From Muribaculaceae bacterium (GTDB taxonomy: Bacteria > Bacteroidota > Bacteroidia > Bacteroidales > Muribaculaceae), in the NCBI GenBank assembly GCA_029061255.1, contig JAIDSL010000204.1, positions 5,456 to 43,287 of the forward strand: 37,832 nt of DNA, written 5' to 3'. The stretch's first letter is position 1, and every line of letters begins with the position of its first letter. Below are positions 25,024 to 33,186 of the stretch, piece after piece. The notes under the pieces were generated by a model. It worked only from the letters and a program-made list of their open reading frames with translations. It was not told the origin of the DNA and did no database searches. Made by a program: the position numbers and the translations under genes.

Positions 25024-26004
25024 TCAGATTGAAAGGCGACGGAGAGTGTTGAGTTTCTCGCGGTTTACGGTCTTTTCGTTCTGGATTGCCTTCACGAAAG
25101 GAACGTAGACGAGCTCGTCGTTGCGGATTCCGATCATCACGTTGCGTTGGTCGTCGAGAAGAGCGTCGACAGCAGCCGCGCCCATACGGGATGCGAGGAT
25201 ACGGTCGAGGGCTGTCGGGCTTCCGCCACGCTGCAGGTGGCCGAGGATGGAGACGCGCACATCGTAGTTGGGATATTCATCTTTCACACGCTGTGCAAGA
25301 CCCATGGCGCCGCCGGTGACGGGGGATTCAGCCACAAGCACGATTGATGAGTTCTTTGACTTGCGGAAACCATTCTGGATAAGCTCTGCCAGCTGGTCGA
25401 CGTCGGTGGAGATTTCCGGGATGATAGCAGCCTCGGCTCCTGATGCGATGGCGCTGTTGAGGGCGAGGAAGCCTGCATTGCGGCCCATCACCTCGATGAA
25501 GAAGAGGCGTTCGTGGCTGGTGGCTGTGTCGCGGATCTTATCGACGCACTCCATGATGGTGTTGAGTGCGGTGTCGTAGCCGATGGTCCAGTCAGTGCCG
25601 TAGAGGTCGTTGTCGATGGTGCCTGGAAGACCGACGATCGGGAACTGGAACTCGTTGGCAAAGATGCGAGCTCCGGTCAGCGAGCCGTCGCCACCGATCA
25701 CGCAGAGGCTGTCGATGCCGTGGCGCTGAAGCACGTCGTAGGCACACTGGCGCCCTTCCGGGGTCTCGAATTCCTTACAGCGGGCAGTCTTCAGGATTGT
25801 TCCTCCGCGCTGGATGATGTTAGACACATTTTGGGTGGAGAACTCCTCGATTTCGTCAGAGATAAGGCCTTTATAGCCACGGTAGATTCCAAATACCTTG
25901 AAGCCGGAAGATATGCCGGCGCGTGTGACGGCACGGATGGCCGCGTTCATGCCGGGGGCGTCACCTCCCGACGTTAGGATGCCGATGCTTTTGATGTTGC
26001 TCAT
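25024..26004 (-). CDS. pfkA: ATP-type 6-phosphofructokinase
   Basis: A 326-residue protein, normal length for bacterial PFK. It phosphorylates fructose 6-phosphate in glycolysis. [10 protein letters not shown] at 11-20 is the nucleotide loop, GGDGS at 104-108 the ATP-type signature, and PGTIDND at 127-133 carries the catalytic Asp131. MGRNAGF and the C-terminal [14 protein letters not shown] are also present. The gene is 89 bp downstream of polA on the same strand; a hairpin repeat (26045-26064) in between could separate them. Confidence 0.95.
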   Translation of the reverse strand: MSNIKSIGILTSGGDAPGMNAAIRAVTRAGISSGFKVFGIYRGYKGLISDEIEEFSTQNVSNIIQRGGTILKTARCKEFETPEGRQCAYDVLQRHGIDSLCVIGGDGSLTGARIFANEFQFPIVGLPGTIDNDLYGTDWTIGYDTALNTIMECVDKIRDTATSHERLFFIEVMGRNAGFLALNSAIASGAEAAIIPEISTDVDQLAELIQNGFRKSKNSSIVLVAESPVTGGAMGLAQRVKDEYPNYDVRVSILGHLQRGGSPTALDRILASRMGAAAVDALLDDQRNVMIGIRNDELVYVPFVKAIQNEKTVNREKLNTLRRLSI

Positions 26005-26044
26005 AATTATTTGTTTTAGTTGTCAGGTTTTCAGGTTATCGGGT

Positions 26045-26064
26045 GGGAGGCTGGGAAGCCTCCC
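26045..26064. repeat. GGGA-loop hairpin repeat, copy 2
   Basis: GGGAGGCT, loop GGGA, AGCCTCCC. Compared with 22180-22199 two stem positions differ and both are compensated on the other arm. It lies between polA and pfkA. Confidence 0.6.
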
Positions 26065-26093
26065 TTCCATATATAGGTTGTCAGGATATTTTT

Positions 26094-28856
26094 TTAGTGG
26101 GCTTCGAGCCAGTTGGCTCCTACGCCGGCAGAGGCAGTGAGGGGTACTTGCCCGTCCCACGCTGCCTGCATGCGGCGCTCCACTATCTCCTGCAGGATCC
26201 CTTCCTCGCCGGGGACGACGTCGAAGTTAAGCTCATCGTGAACCTGCATGATCATCTTCGACTTCAACTGCTTTTCCTGCATCTCCTGCCATATCCCTAC
26301 CATCGCGAGTTTCATCACGTCGGCAGCCGTGCCTTGCACAGGGGCATTGATGGCGTTGCGCTCGGCATACCCGCGCACCACAGGATTCTTGCTGTTGATG
26401 TCGGGCAGGCGGCGCTTGCGCCCCATGTGGGTGATGGCGTAGCCATTCTCACGTGCTTCCTCCACGCTGTCGCTCATATACTTGTGGATGGATGGGAATG
26501 TGGCGAAATATCCGTCGATGAGCTCTTTTGCCTCTTGGCGCGGTATCTGCAGGCGCGATGCAAGCCCGAAGGCAGTGATGCCATAGAGGATTCCGAAGTT
26601 GGCTGTCTTTGCCTTGCGTCGCTCGTCGGGAGTCACATCCTCGAGTGGCACATGGTTGATCTTTGCAGCCGTGATGGCGTGGATATCGTCGCCCTTACGG
26701 AATGCCTCGATCATAGTCTCGTCTTTTGCGAAGTCGGCCACCAGGCGAAGCTCAATCTGGCTGTAGTCTGCTGATAGGAAAATATGCCCCGGGTCAGGGA
26801 TGAATGCTCGGCGTATGTCGCGTCCCATCTCATCGCGTACGGGGATATTCTGCAGATTGGGCGATGAGGAGGAGAGTCTGCCCGTTGCAGTCACTGTCTG
26901 GTTGTAGTTGGTATGTATCTTGCCGGTAGACTTGTTGATTGTCTCAGGCAGGGCATTAAGATAGGTGTTGAGGAGTTTCTTTATCTGGCGGTATTCCAGG
27001 ATTTTTCCGATGATAGGGCTCTTCCATGCCAACTTTTCGAGGATTTCTTCCGATGTAGAGTACTGTCCCGTCTTGGTCTTCTTTGCCTTCGGGTCAAGCT
27101 GCATCTTACCGAAAAGGATTTCCCCCACCTGTGCCGGACTCCCCACGTTGAATTCCTCACCGGCTATCTCATAGATTTCAGAGCATAGCGCGCGCGAGCG
27201 GTCTTCCATTCCCTCGGCGGCTGCCGCGAGGGCTTTGGTGTCAATCCTCACGCCGGCGTATTCCATGTCGGCGAGCACGGGAGCGAGAGGCAGCTCAATG
27301 TCGGTCATGAGTGAAGTCATCTTCTCAGCCTCAAGAGCAGGCTCGAAGATATCCTTAAGCTTGAGCGAGAGGGCAGCCAATTCCGCAGGAAGGGCCTTTG
27401 CACTCAGTGAATAGCCGAGATATTTCTCAGCGAGGAGTTCGGGAGTGTGGCGCATCTCCGGCTCAAGAAGGTAGTGGGCGATTGTCACATCGTAGAAATT
27501 CCGGATGCTGAATGGGTTTGATTCGCGGTCGGCGCGATGGCGACGCGCCACTACCATATCCCGTTTTACAGCCGCCGACACTTTCAAGATCGCGGGGTCG
27601 GCGAGAATATCGAGTATCGTATCATTGCCGTGAGGGAGAGCCGTGTCGACATACCAGGAGCGTCCATCTGCCAGCGCAAGGGCTGTCCCTTTCCAGACGG
27701 CTTCCATGTCGTTTTCTCCTGCAGTAGACATATGGATGCCTACGGTCTTAGCCTCTTTCACAGCTTCAGCCATTTGCTTAAGAGAAGCCTCATCTGCCAC
27801 TTGAATGCATCCTTCCCCCAGCGACCCGGGCACCGGAGCTTCGGCTGCAGGGATTATTTCTGCCTCCTCCTCATCGAAATCAAAGAGCGACGGCTGTGAT
27901 GCGGTGGCGCCCTTTGCGGCAGTCTTCGTGGCGGAAGTGGCTTGGTTGCCTGATGGGGTAGCTGTAGATTTCTCAGCCATTATGCGTCGGCCCACGCGGT
28001 CGATCAGGCTCTTGAACTCGAGTTCCTTGAAGATGGCGAAAAGCTTGTCTTTGTCCACTTCCCCGAGGGCAAGGCTCTCAGGGGTGGCATCCACGGGCAC
28101 ATCGGTGCGGATTGTGGCGAGATCTTTAGAGAGCATGATGGTGGCTGCATTCTCCTCTATCTTCTTCTTGAGTGCCCCCTTAAGCTCTGAAGAGCGGGCT
28201 ATGACATCTTCAGCAGTCCCGAAATCGGCAATAAGTTTCTGGGCTGTCTTTTCCCCTACGCCGGGGCATCCGGGGATATTGTCGATCTTGTCGCCCATGA
28301 GGGCGAGCAAGTCGATCACCTGGCTTGTACGCTCAATGCCATAACGCTCGCATACCTCCTTTTCGCCACGGAGCTCGAAGTCTTGCCCGCGGTAGGCAGG
28401 CTTGTATTGCAGCACGTTAGGCCCCACGAGTTGGCCGAAGTCTTTGTCGGGGGTCATCATGTAGGTGGTGAACCCCTCTTTGGATGCGCGCGTCGCCATG
28501 GTACCGATCACATCGTCGGCCTCATATCCGGGCGATTCGAGCACCGGAATTCCGTAGCATTTGATTATCTCCTTGATGATCGGAATGGATCGTTTTATGT
28601 CTTCCGGCGTGTCGGGACGCTCTCCTTTATATGAATCGAGAAGCTCGGAGCGGAATGTAGGGCCCTTGGGGTCGAAACATACAGCTATATGTGTAGGCCG
28701 CTCCTTGCGCAGCACTTCCTCCAGGGTGTTGACAAAGCCGAAAATGGCGGATGTGTTGAATCCGTCGCTTGTCATCCTTGGCATCTTGATGAGAGCGTAG
28801 TAAGCGCGGAAGATCAGCGCGTATGCATCGAGCAAGAAGAGTCTCTTTTCTGACAT
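26094..28856 (-). CDS. polA: DNA polymerase I with degenerate proofreading domain
   Basis: A 920-residue protein. The 5'-3' exonuclease (1-290) is intact, with acidic motifs FDPKGPTFR, YEADD and DLLALMGDKIDNIPG. A low-complexity linker (about 295-345) follows. The polymerase domain has motif A DYSQIELR (697-704), motif B with Lys750 and FGILYG, and motif C VHDE (872-875). In the 3'-5' exonuclease domain (about 350-515) the usual DTET is replaced by HMST (375-378), and the YxxxD motif III is absent around 490-505. Only the motif II-like KRD (431-433) remains. Proofreading is therefore probably lost. The protein acts in Okazaki fragment processing and repair. Confidence 0.95.
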   Translation of the reverse strand: MSEKRLFLLDAYALIFRAYYALIKMPRMTSDGFNTSAIFGFVNTLEEVLRKERPTHIAVCFDPKGPTFRSELLDSYKGERPDTPEDIKRSIPIIKEIIKCYGIPVLESPGYEADDVIGTMATRASKEGFTTYMMTPDKDFGQLVGPNVLQYKPAYRGQDFELRGEKEVCERYGIERTSQVIDLLALMGDKIDNIPGCPGVGEKTAQKLIADFGTAEDVIARSSELKGALKKKIEENAATIMLSKDLATIRTDVPVDATPESLALGEVDKDKLFAIFKELEFKSLIDRVGRRIMAEKSTATPSGNQATSATKTAAKGATASQPSLFDFDEEEAEIIPAAEAPVPGSLGEGCIQVADEASLKQMAEAVKEAKTVGIHMSTAGENDMEAVWKGTALALADGRSWYVDTALPHGNDTILDILADPAILKVSAAVKRDMVVARRHRADRESNPFSIRNFYDVTIAHYLLEPEMRHTPELLAEKYLGYSLSAKALPAELAALSLKLKDIFEPALEAEKMTSLMTDIELPLAPVLADMEYAGVRIDTKALAAAAEGMEDRSRALCSEIYEIAGEEFNVGSPAQVGEILFGKMQLDPKAKKTKTGQYSTSEEILEKLAWKSPIIGKILEYRQIKKLLNTYLNALPETINKSTGKIHTNYNQTVTATGRLSSSSPNLQNIPVRDEMGRDIRRAFIPDPGHIFLSADYSQIELRLVADFAKDETMIEAFRKGDDIHAITAAKINHVPLEDVTPDERRKAKTANFGILYGITAFGLASRLQIPRQEAKELIDGYFATFPSIHKYMSDSVEEARENGYAITHMGRKRRLPDINSKNPVVRGYAERNAINAPVQGTAADVMKLAMVGIWQEMQEKQLKSKMIMQVHDELNFDVVPGEEGILQEIVERRMQAAWDGQVPLTASAGVGANWLEAH

Positions 28857-28979
28857 GACTATGGTTCTGAGATGTTGAAAATAGGTTTATAAGGGCAAAG
28901 AAAGGGTAAAAATGCACTTCTTCACTATAAAAATAACAAATATCGGGGGGAGTAGTACTGAAATTGGAAAAATATTTTG

Positions 28980-28987
28980 TAATTTTG
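28980..28987 (+). promoter_or_regulatory. Candidate -7 box of the polyprenyl synthetase gene
   Basis: TAATTTTG, a full -7 match, 47 bp before the ATG chosen at 29035. It lies inside the longer open frame, which supports the internal start. Confidence 0.5.
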
Positions 28988-29034
28988 TGGTGGAATACGT
29001 AAGTCCTGCCTTCAGGACAATTCTGATCAGAAAG

Positions 29035-30015
29035 ATGTCGAAGACCACAATCGAGAATATACGGCATCGCTTGGGTGCCGAGCTTGACGAGATGAACGCC
29101 ATCATCCGCTCAAGCCTTTCCACATCCGACCCGCTGATGGGCAGGGTGGTGGACCAGTATTTACGCACAAAAGGGAAGCAGATACGTCCGCTGTTGGTGC
29201 TCCTGAGCGCGCGTCTTTTCGGCGACATCAACGATTCGACCCTTCATGCAGCCGCTTCGCTTGAGATGCTCCACAACGCTACCCTGATCCATGACGATGT
29301 GGTGGACAATGCCGACTACCGCCGACGCACCCCTACGCTCAACAAGGATTTCGACAACCGCATAGCAGTGCTCGTAGGTGATTTCTTCGTGAGCACCGCC
29401 CTTCAGGAGGCTATCAAGACTAAAGACATGAAGGCCGTGGTGTCGGTGGCTGAGCTTGGCAAGGAGCTTTCGCTCGGCGAGATCGACCAGATATCCAATG
29501 CCCGCGACCGCGCCATCGACGAATCAAGATATTTCGACGTGATCAGCAAGAAGACGGCATCACTCTTCATGAAATGCGTGAAGATGGGGGCTGAGACCAC
29601 TGATGCCACCGACGACCAGATAAAGACCCTGGTGGAATATGCCCGCCTCTTGGGCCTCTCATTCCAGATCAAGGATGATATCTTCGACTATTATGAAGAC
29701 AAGGAGGTAGGGAAGCCTACGGGCAATGACCTAAGGGAAAACAAGGTGAGCCTGCCGCTGATATATGCCGTAAACTCCATCCGGGGTGAGGAGAGCGATT
29801 CGATGCGTGCGCTGTTGCTGCGCGGAGATCTTGACGACTCTGAGATTGCGCTCCTCATAGATTTCGCAAAGGATAATGGAGGAATTGACTATGCCTATTC
29901 CGTGATGGAGGATATGCGTGCCGAGGCCGATGAGCTGCTTAGTTCGCTTCCGGCAAATGAGTGGCGGGATGCTTTTGGTGAGCTGTTTGATTTTACTATT
30001 CGGAGGCATTCTTAA
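29035..30015 (+). CDS. Polyprenyl diphosphate synthetase
   Basis: A 326-residue protein. It has both Asp-rich motifs of trans-prenyltransferases: LIHDDVVD with DDxxD and IKDDIFD with DDxxD, plus GKQIRP and GDFFVSTA. It elongates farnesyl or geranyl diphosphate with isopentenyl diphosphate, probably for the menaquinone side chain (octaprenyl/IspB-like). The frame is open 41 codons further upstream, but family length, the promoter box at 28980-28987 and lack of homology in the extension favour the ATG at 29035. It is divergent from polA. Confidence 0.92.
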   Translation: MSKTTIENIRHRLGAELDEMNAIIRSSLSTSDPLMGRVVDQYLRTKGKQIRPLLVLLSARLFGDINDSTLHAAASLEMLHNATLIHDDVVDNADYRRRTPTLNKDFDNRIAVLVGDFFVSTALQEAIKTKDMKAVVSVAELGKELSLGEIDQISNARDRAIDESRYFDVISKKTASLFMKCVKMGAETTDATDDQIKTLVEYARLLGLSFQIKDDIFDYYEDKEVGKPTGNDLRENKVSLPLIYAVNSIRGEESDSMRALLLRGDLDDSEIALLIDFAKDNGGIDYAYSVMEDMRAEADELLSSLPANEWRDAFGELFDFTIRRHS

Positions 30016-30049
30016 TGTATCCAATACCATAAAGCACCTCTTCATAGTG

Positions 30050-30135
30050 CTGCCCCTCCGGGGCAGATAGGAGAGGCAACGCCATTTCCCTGGGCCAGAG
30101 GCCCAGGGCTAACAATGTTATTGCCCTCCGGGCAA
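30050..30135. repeat. Cluster of three perfect hairpins
   Basis: CTGCCCC-TCC-GGGGCAG (30050-30066), CCCTGGGCC-AGA-GGCCCAGGG (30088-30108) and TTGCCC-TCC-GGGCAA (30121-30135). They lie between converging genes and may serve as a two-way terminator. The shared TCC loops and spacing suggest a dispersed repeat family. Confidence 0.65.
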
Positions 30136-30155
30136 TTCCGGGTCGATGCTTATTT

Positions 30156-31193
30156 TTAGAACATGCCGGCTATCGAGAGGGGAAGCCAAAGGGTATTGGT
30201 GATCACTCCGAGCACGAATGAGACGATGATCCAGATTTCGGCGTTGCGTGATGCACGGTGCGCTCCCTCGAAGTCTCCCTGATAGAATTTTGAGCTCACC
30301 TGGGCTGAGTAGATTATAGCCACAATGCCGGGGATGGTGCAGCAGAGGATTGTCATCACTACCGACCATACAAGATATGTCGGAGGCATGGGCTCCTGTG
30401 TCGCCTGTGCCTTAAGCGGACCCATCGCAGGGCTGACCGGATTCATCGCATTGATCGGATTGGTCGGGTTCATCGGATTAATCGGAGCCGCTGTCTGATT
30501 TGCCTGGCCGGTTGTATTGGTGAAATTTGCTTGATTGTGTTCCGGCACCGGTGGCACATTGTTAGGAACGCCGAGGGCTTCAGCCCAGGCATCATCTACG
30601 CTTTTGGGCACTGCCGGGGGAGTGAGCGCAGCAACAGTCTTTATCACGGCTTCCGGGAAAATCTGATATTCCACCTCATGCACCTTTGCCTCGAGCGATT
30701 CCGGGGTGTCGTCGGGGAGCACAGCCACTTCCCTTTGCACTACGATGGGGCCGGCATCGATCTCGTTGGTGACCACGTGCACTGTGGCGCCGCTCTTGGC
30801 TTCGCCGGCTTCAATCACTGCCTTGTGTACGTTGGCTCCGTGCATCCCCTTTCCGCCATAAGCCGGAAGGAGCGAGGGGTGAATGTTGAGTATCTTACCC
30901 TCGTAGGCATTCACGATATCCGCGCTGAGGAAGCAAAGGAATCCGGCAAGGGCAATCACCTTTATGTCGTGGGCATGCAAGGTGTCGATGATCTCCTGTG
31001 GATTCTCTTTCCACACGCTGCGGGGGAAGTAGAGGGTCTCCACGCCAAGCTCGCGCATCTTCTCGATGACGGGGGCGTTTTCCTTGTCGGTCAGGCAGAG
31101 GGCTACGTGTATACGGTTGCCGGAGTTGAATGTCCTGACGAGATTTACGGCATTTGAGCCTGTGCCGGAGGCGAATACTGCTATGTTGGTCAT
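30156..31193 (-). CDS. purN: PurN fused to a C-terminal CD225/dispanin membrane domain
   Basis: A 345-residue protein. Residues 1-190 are phosphoribosylglycinamide formyltransferase, the third step of purine synthesis: FASGTGSN at 7-14, catalytic Asn103 and His105 in LNIHPSLLPAY, and Asp146 in EIDAGPI. Normal PurN ends near here (about 190-210 residues). A Pro/Asn-rich linker (about 210-270) with NPMNPTNPINAMNP repeats leads to a C-terminal membrane domain (273-342) of CD225/dispanin (IFITM-like) type: YLVWSVVMTILCC, GIVAIIYSAQVSSKFYQGD, GAHRASRNAEIWIIV. There is no stop or frame change between the parts. The enzyme would be tethered to the inner membrane. I know of no described function for such a fusion. 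Confidence 0.9.
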   Translation of the reverse strand: MTNIAVFASGTGSNAVNLVRTFNSGNRIHVALCLTDKENAPVIEKMRELGVETLYFPRSVWKENPQEIIDTLHAHDIKVIALAGFLCFLSADIVNAYEGKILNIHPSLLPAYGGKGMHGANVHKAVIEAGEAKSGATVHVVTNEIDAGPIVVQREVAVLPDDTPESLEAKVHEVEYQIFPEAVIKTVAALTPPAVPKSVDDAWAEALGVPNNVPPVPEHNQANFTNTTGQANQTAAPINPMNPTNPINAMNPVSPAMGPLKAQATQEPMPPTYLVWSVVMTILCCTIPGIVAIIYSAQVSSKFYQGDFEGAHRASRNAEIWIIVSFVLGVITNTLWLPLSIAGMF

Positions 31194-31207
31194 TTTCTTT
31201 TTTCAAT

Positions 31208-31332
31208 GCATAATTCATAATGCATAATTCACAATCATGAGACTATGAATGTTATGATATGCAGCATCAATCATGCTCTTTTTTGATTAAACTGTTAAGA
31301 TAATTATGCATTATGCATTGTGCATTGTGCAT
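31208..31332. repeat. TGCAT-rich simple and inverted repeats
   Basis: AATGCATAATTCATAATGCA near 31206 and ATTATGCATTATGCATTGTG near 31300 with further GTGCATT units form imperfect inverted copies between purN and the ABC gene. Probably slippage-prone intergenic repeat. Confidence 0.5.
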
Positions 31333-31335
31333 TGA

Positions 31336-33174
31336 TCATGAGGAGAGGGCATGGAGGCGGGCATATTGTCCGTCGAGGGCGAGGAGCTGGGAGTGGGTGC
31401 CGGTCTCAGTGATCTTTCCATCTTTCATCACGCAGATTGTGTCGGCGTTGACGATAGTAGAAAGGCGGTGGGCTATCACGATGGTTGTGCGGTCGGTCAT
31501 CAGCCTGTCGAGCGCTTCCTGCACCAAGCGTTCGCTTTGGTTGTCGAGTGCGGAAGTGGCTTCGTCGAGGATGAGTATGTCGGGGTTCTTGAGGATTGAG
31601 CGGGCGATGCTGATGCGCTGGCGTTCCCCTCCCGAGAGGCGGCAACCCCGGTCGCCGAGCATCGTGTCGTAGCCATCAGGAGTAGCCATGATGAAGTCGT
31701 GGGCGTTTGCAATCTTGGCGGCACGCTCTATTTCCTCTTGGGTGGCATTCTCGTTGCCGAAGGCTATGTTGTTTCGGAAAGTATCGTTGAAGAGGATAGC
31801 CTCCTGGTTTACGTTGCCCATCAGCCCACGCAGATCTGCCACTTTCACATCGCGTACGTCACGCCCCTTGACAAGCACGTTGCCTGCTGTGACATCGTAG
31901 AAGCGGGGTATGAGGTCGACCAATGTGGATTTGCCGGAGCCTGACTGCCCGACAATTGCCACCGTATGCCCTTTTGGCACCTTGAGGTTGATGTTGTCGA
32001 GCACCATCCGTTCCCCGTCGTCGTATTTGAACGATACGTCGCGAAACTCGATCACCGGTGTGTCAGCAGCATCTTGCGGCAGACTTTCCGGGTTGGCAGG
32101 GTCCTTGATGGGATTATCGGCATCAAGAATTTTGTCGATTCGTGCGAGTGCCGCCATGCCTTTGGATACGGCATAGCCGGTCTTGGAGAGGTCTTTGGCA
32201 GGGTTGATGATGCTGTAGAAGATTGTCATGTAGAAGATGAACGATGCTGCATCGATTGTGGATGAGCCGGAGAGAATCAATGTGCCTCCAAACCATAGCA
32301 CCACGATTACAGCGATCGTGCCCAGAAATTCGCTCATAGGGTGGGCGAGTGCCTGGCGGCGGAGCATGGCGTTTGCTGACTTCACGTAGCTCTGCGTCTC
32401 GGAGCGGAAACGGGTGTCCATCTGCTTCTCGGCGTTGAAAGCCTTTATGATGCGCAGGCCACCGAGGCTCTCCTCAATTGTAGAGAGAATCTGGCCTCCG
32501 ATCTGCATGGTCCGCAACCCTTGCGCCTTGAGTTTCTTGCCTACTGTGCCCATCACCCAGCCCATGATCGGGAGCAATACAAACACGAAGAGCGTAAGCT
32601 TCCAGCTCAGTGCAATCATCGTGGCGAGATAGATGATGATGAGTATAGGATAGCGGAAAAGGGCGTAGAGTGAAGACATCACAGAAGCCTCCACTTCAGT
32701 CACGTCGCCGCTCATGCGCGCCATGATGTCGCCTTTCTTCTCGCCGCTGAAATATCCGATGGGGAGGGAAAGGATCTTTGCATACATCGTGTTGCGGATG
32801 TCGCGCACCACTCCGTTGCGCATCGGTATTGTGAAGTATTCGCTCAGGTAGCCGGTCATCACCTTGGCGAGTGTCATCACTATGAATATCGCACCTAAGA
32901 GGGCAAGCGCCTTCGATTCCCCCTCGGTGTCGATGATATAGCCGGTGAAGTAGTAGAAGTTGTTGGTGATTGTGTCCATCAGGTCAGGGGAATTCCATGG
33001 CTTGAAATGGTATTCCCCTCTCTGGAGTCCGAATATCACCTGCAGAATGGGGATGATGAAAGCGAATGAGAACACTGTCATCACGCCGTTGAGCAGATTG
33101 AATAAGATGCTGAGCGTCAGTGTCCCGGTGTAGGGACGCGCAAACCGACGAAGAAACCGAATGAAATCTTTCAT
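31336..33174 (-). CDS. ABC exporter, MsbA-like (fused membrane and ATPase domains)
   Basis: A 612-residue protein. Six membrane helices lie in 1-325 (hydrophobic blocks near 20, 95, 175, 195, 290 and 315). The ATPase domain (about 373-610) is complete: Walker A GQSGSGKST (409-417), Q-loop Gln457, signature LSGGERQR (513-520), Walker B ILILDE (533-538), switch His569. Family members export lipids, lipopolysaccharide core or drugs as homodimers. The substrate cannot be told from sequence. It starts 12 bp after the transglycosylase gene, so it is the last gene of the parA operon. Confidence 0.93.
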   Translation of the reverse strand: MKDFIRFLRRFARPYTGTLTLSILFNLLNGVMTVFSFAFIIPILQVIFGLQRGEYHFKPWNSPDLMDTITNNFYYFTGYIIDTEGESKALALLGAIFIVMTLAKVMTGYLSEYFTIPMRNGVVRDIRNTMYAKILSLPIGYFSGEKKGDIMARMSGDVTEVEASVMSSLYALFRYPILIIIYLATMIALSWKLTLFVFVLLPIMGWVMGTVGKKLKAQGLRTMQIGGQILSTIEESLGGLRIIKAFNAEKQMDTRFRSETQSYVKSANAMLRRQALAHPMSEFLGTIAVIVVLWFGGTLILSGSSTIDAASFIFYMTIFYSIINPAKDLSKTGYAVSKGMAALARIDKILDADNPIKDPANPESLPQDAADTPVIEFRDVSFKYDDGERMVLDNINLKVPKGHTVAIVGQSGSGKSTLVDLIPRFYDVTAGNVLVKGRDVRDVKVADLRGLMGNVNQEAILFNDTFRNNIAFGNENATQEEIERAAKIANAHDFIMATPDGYDTMLGDRGCRLSGGERQRISIARSILKNPDILILDEATSALDNQSERLVQEALDRLMTDRTTIVIAHRLSTIVNADTICVMKDGKITETGTHSQLLALDGQYARLHALSS

Positions 33175-33186
33175 GGCCCCGGGGTC

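Noticed and set aside
28912-29034. N-terminal extension of the polyprenyl synthetase
   Set aside because: A promoter-like box lies inside it and the family starts at the internal ATG at 29035.
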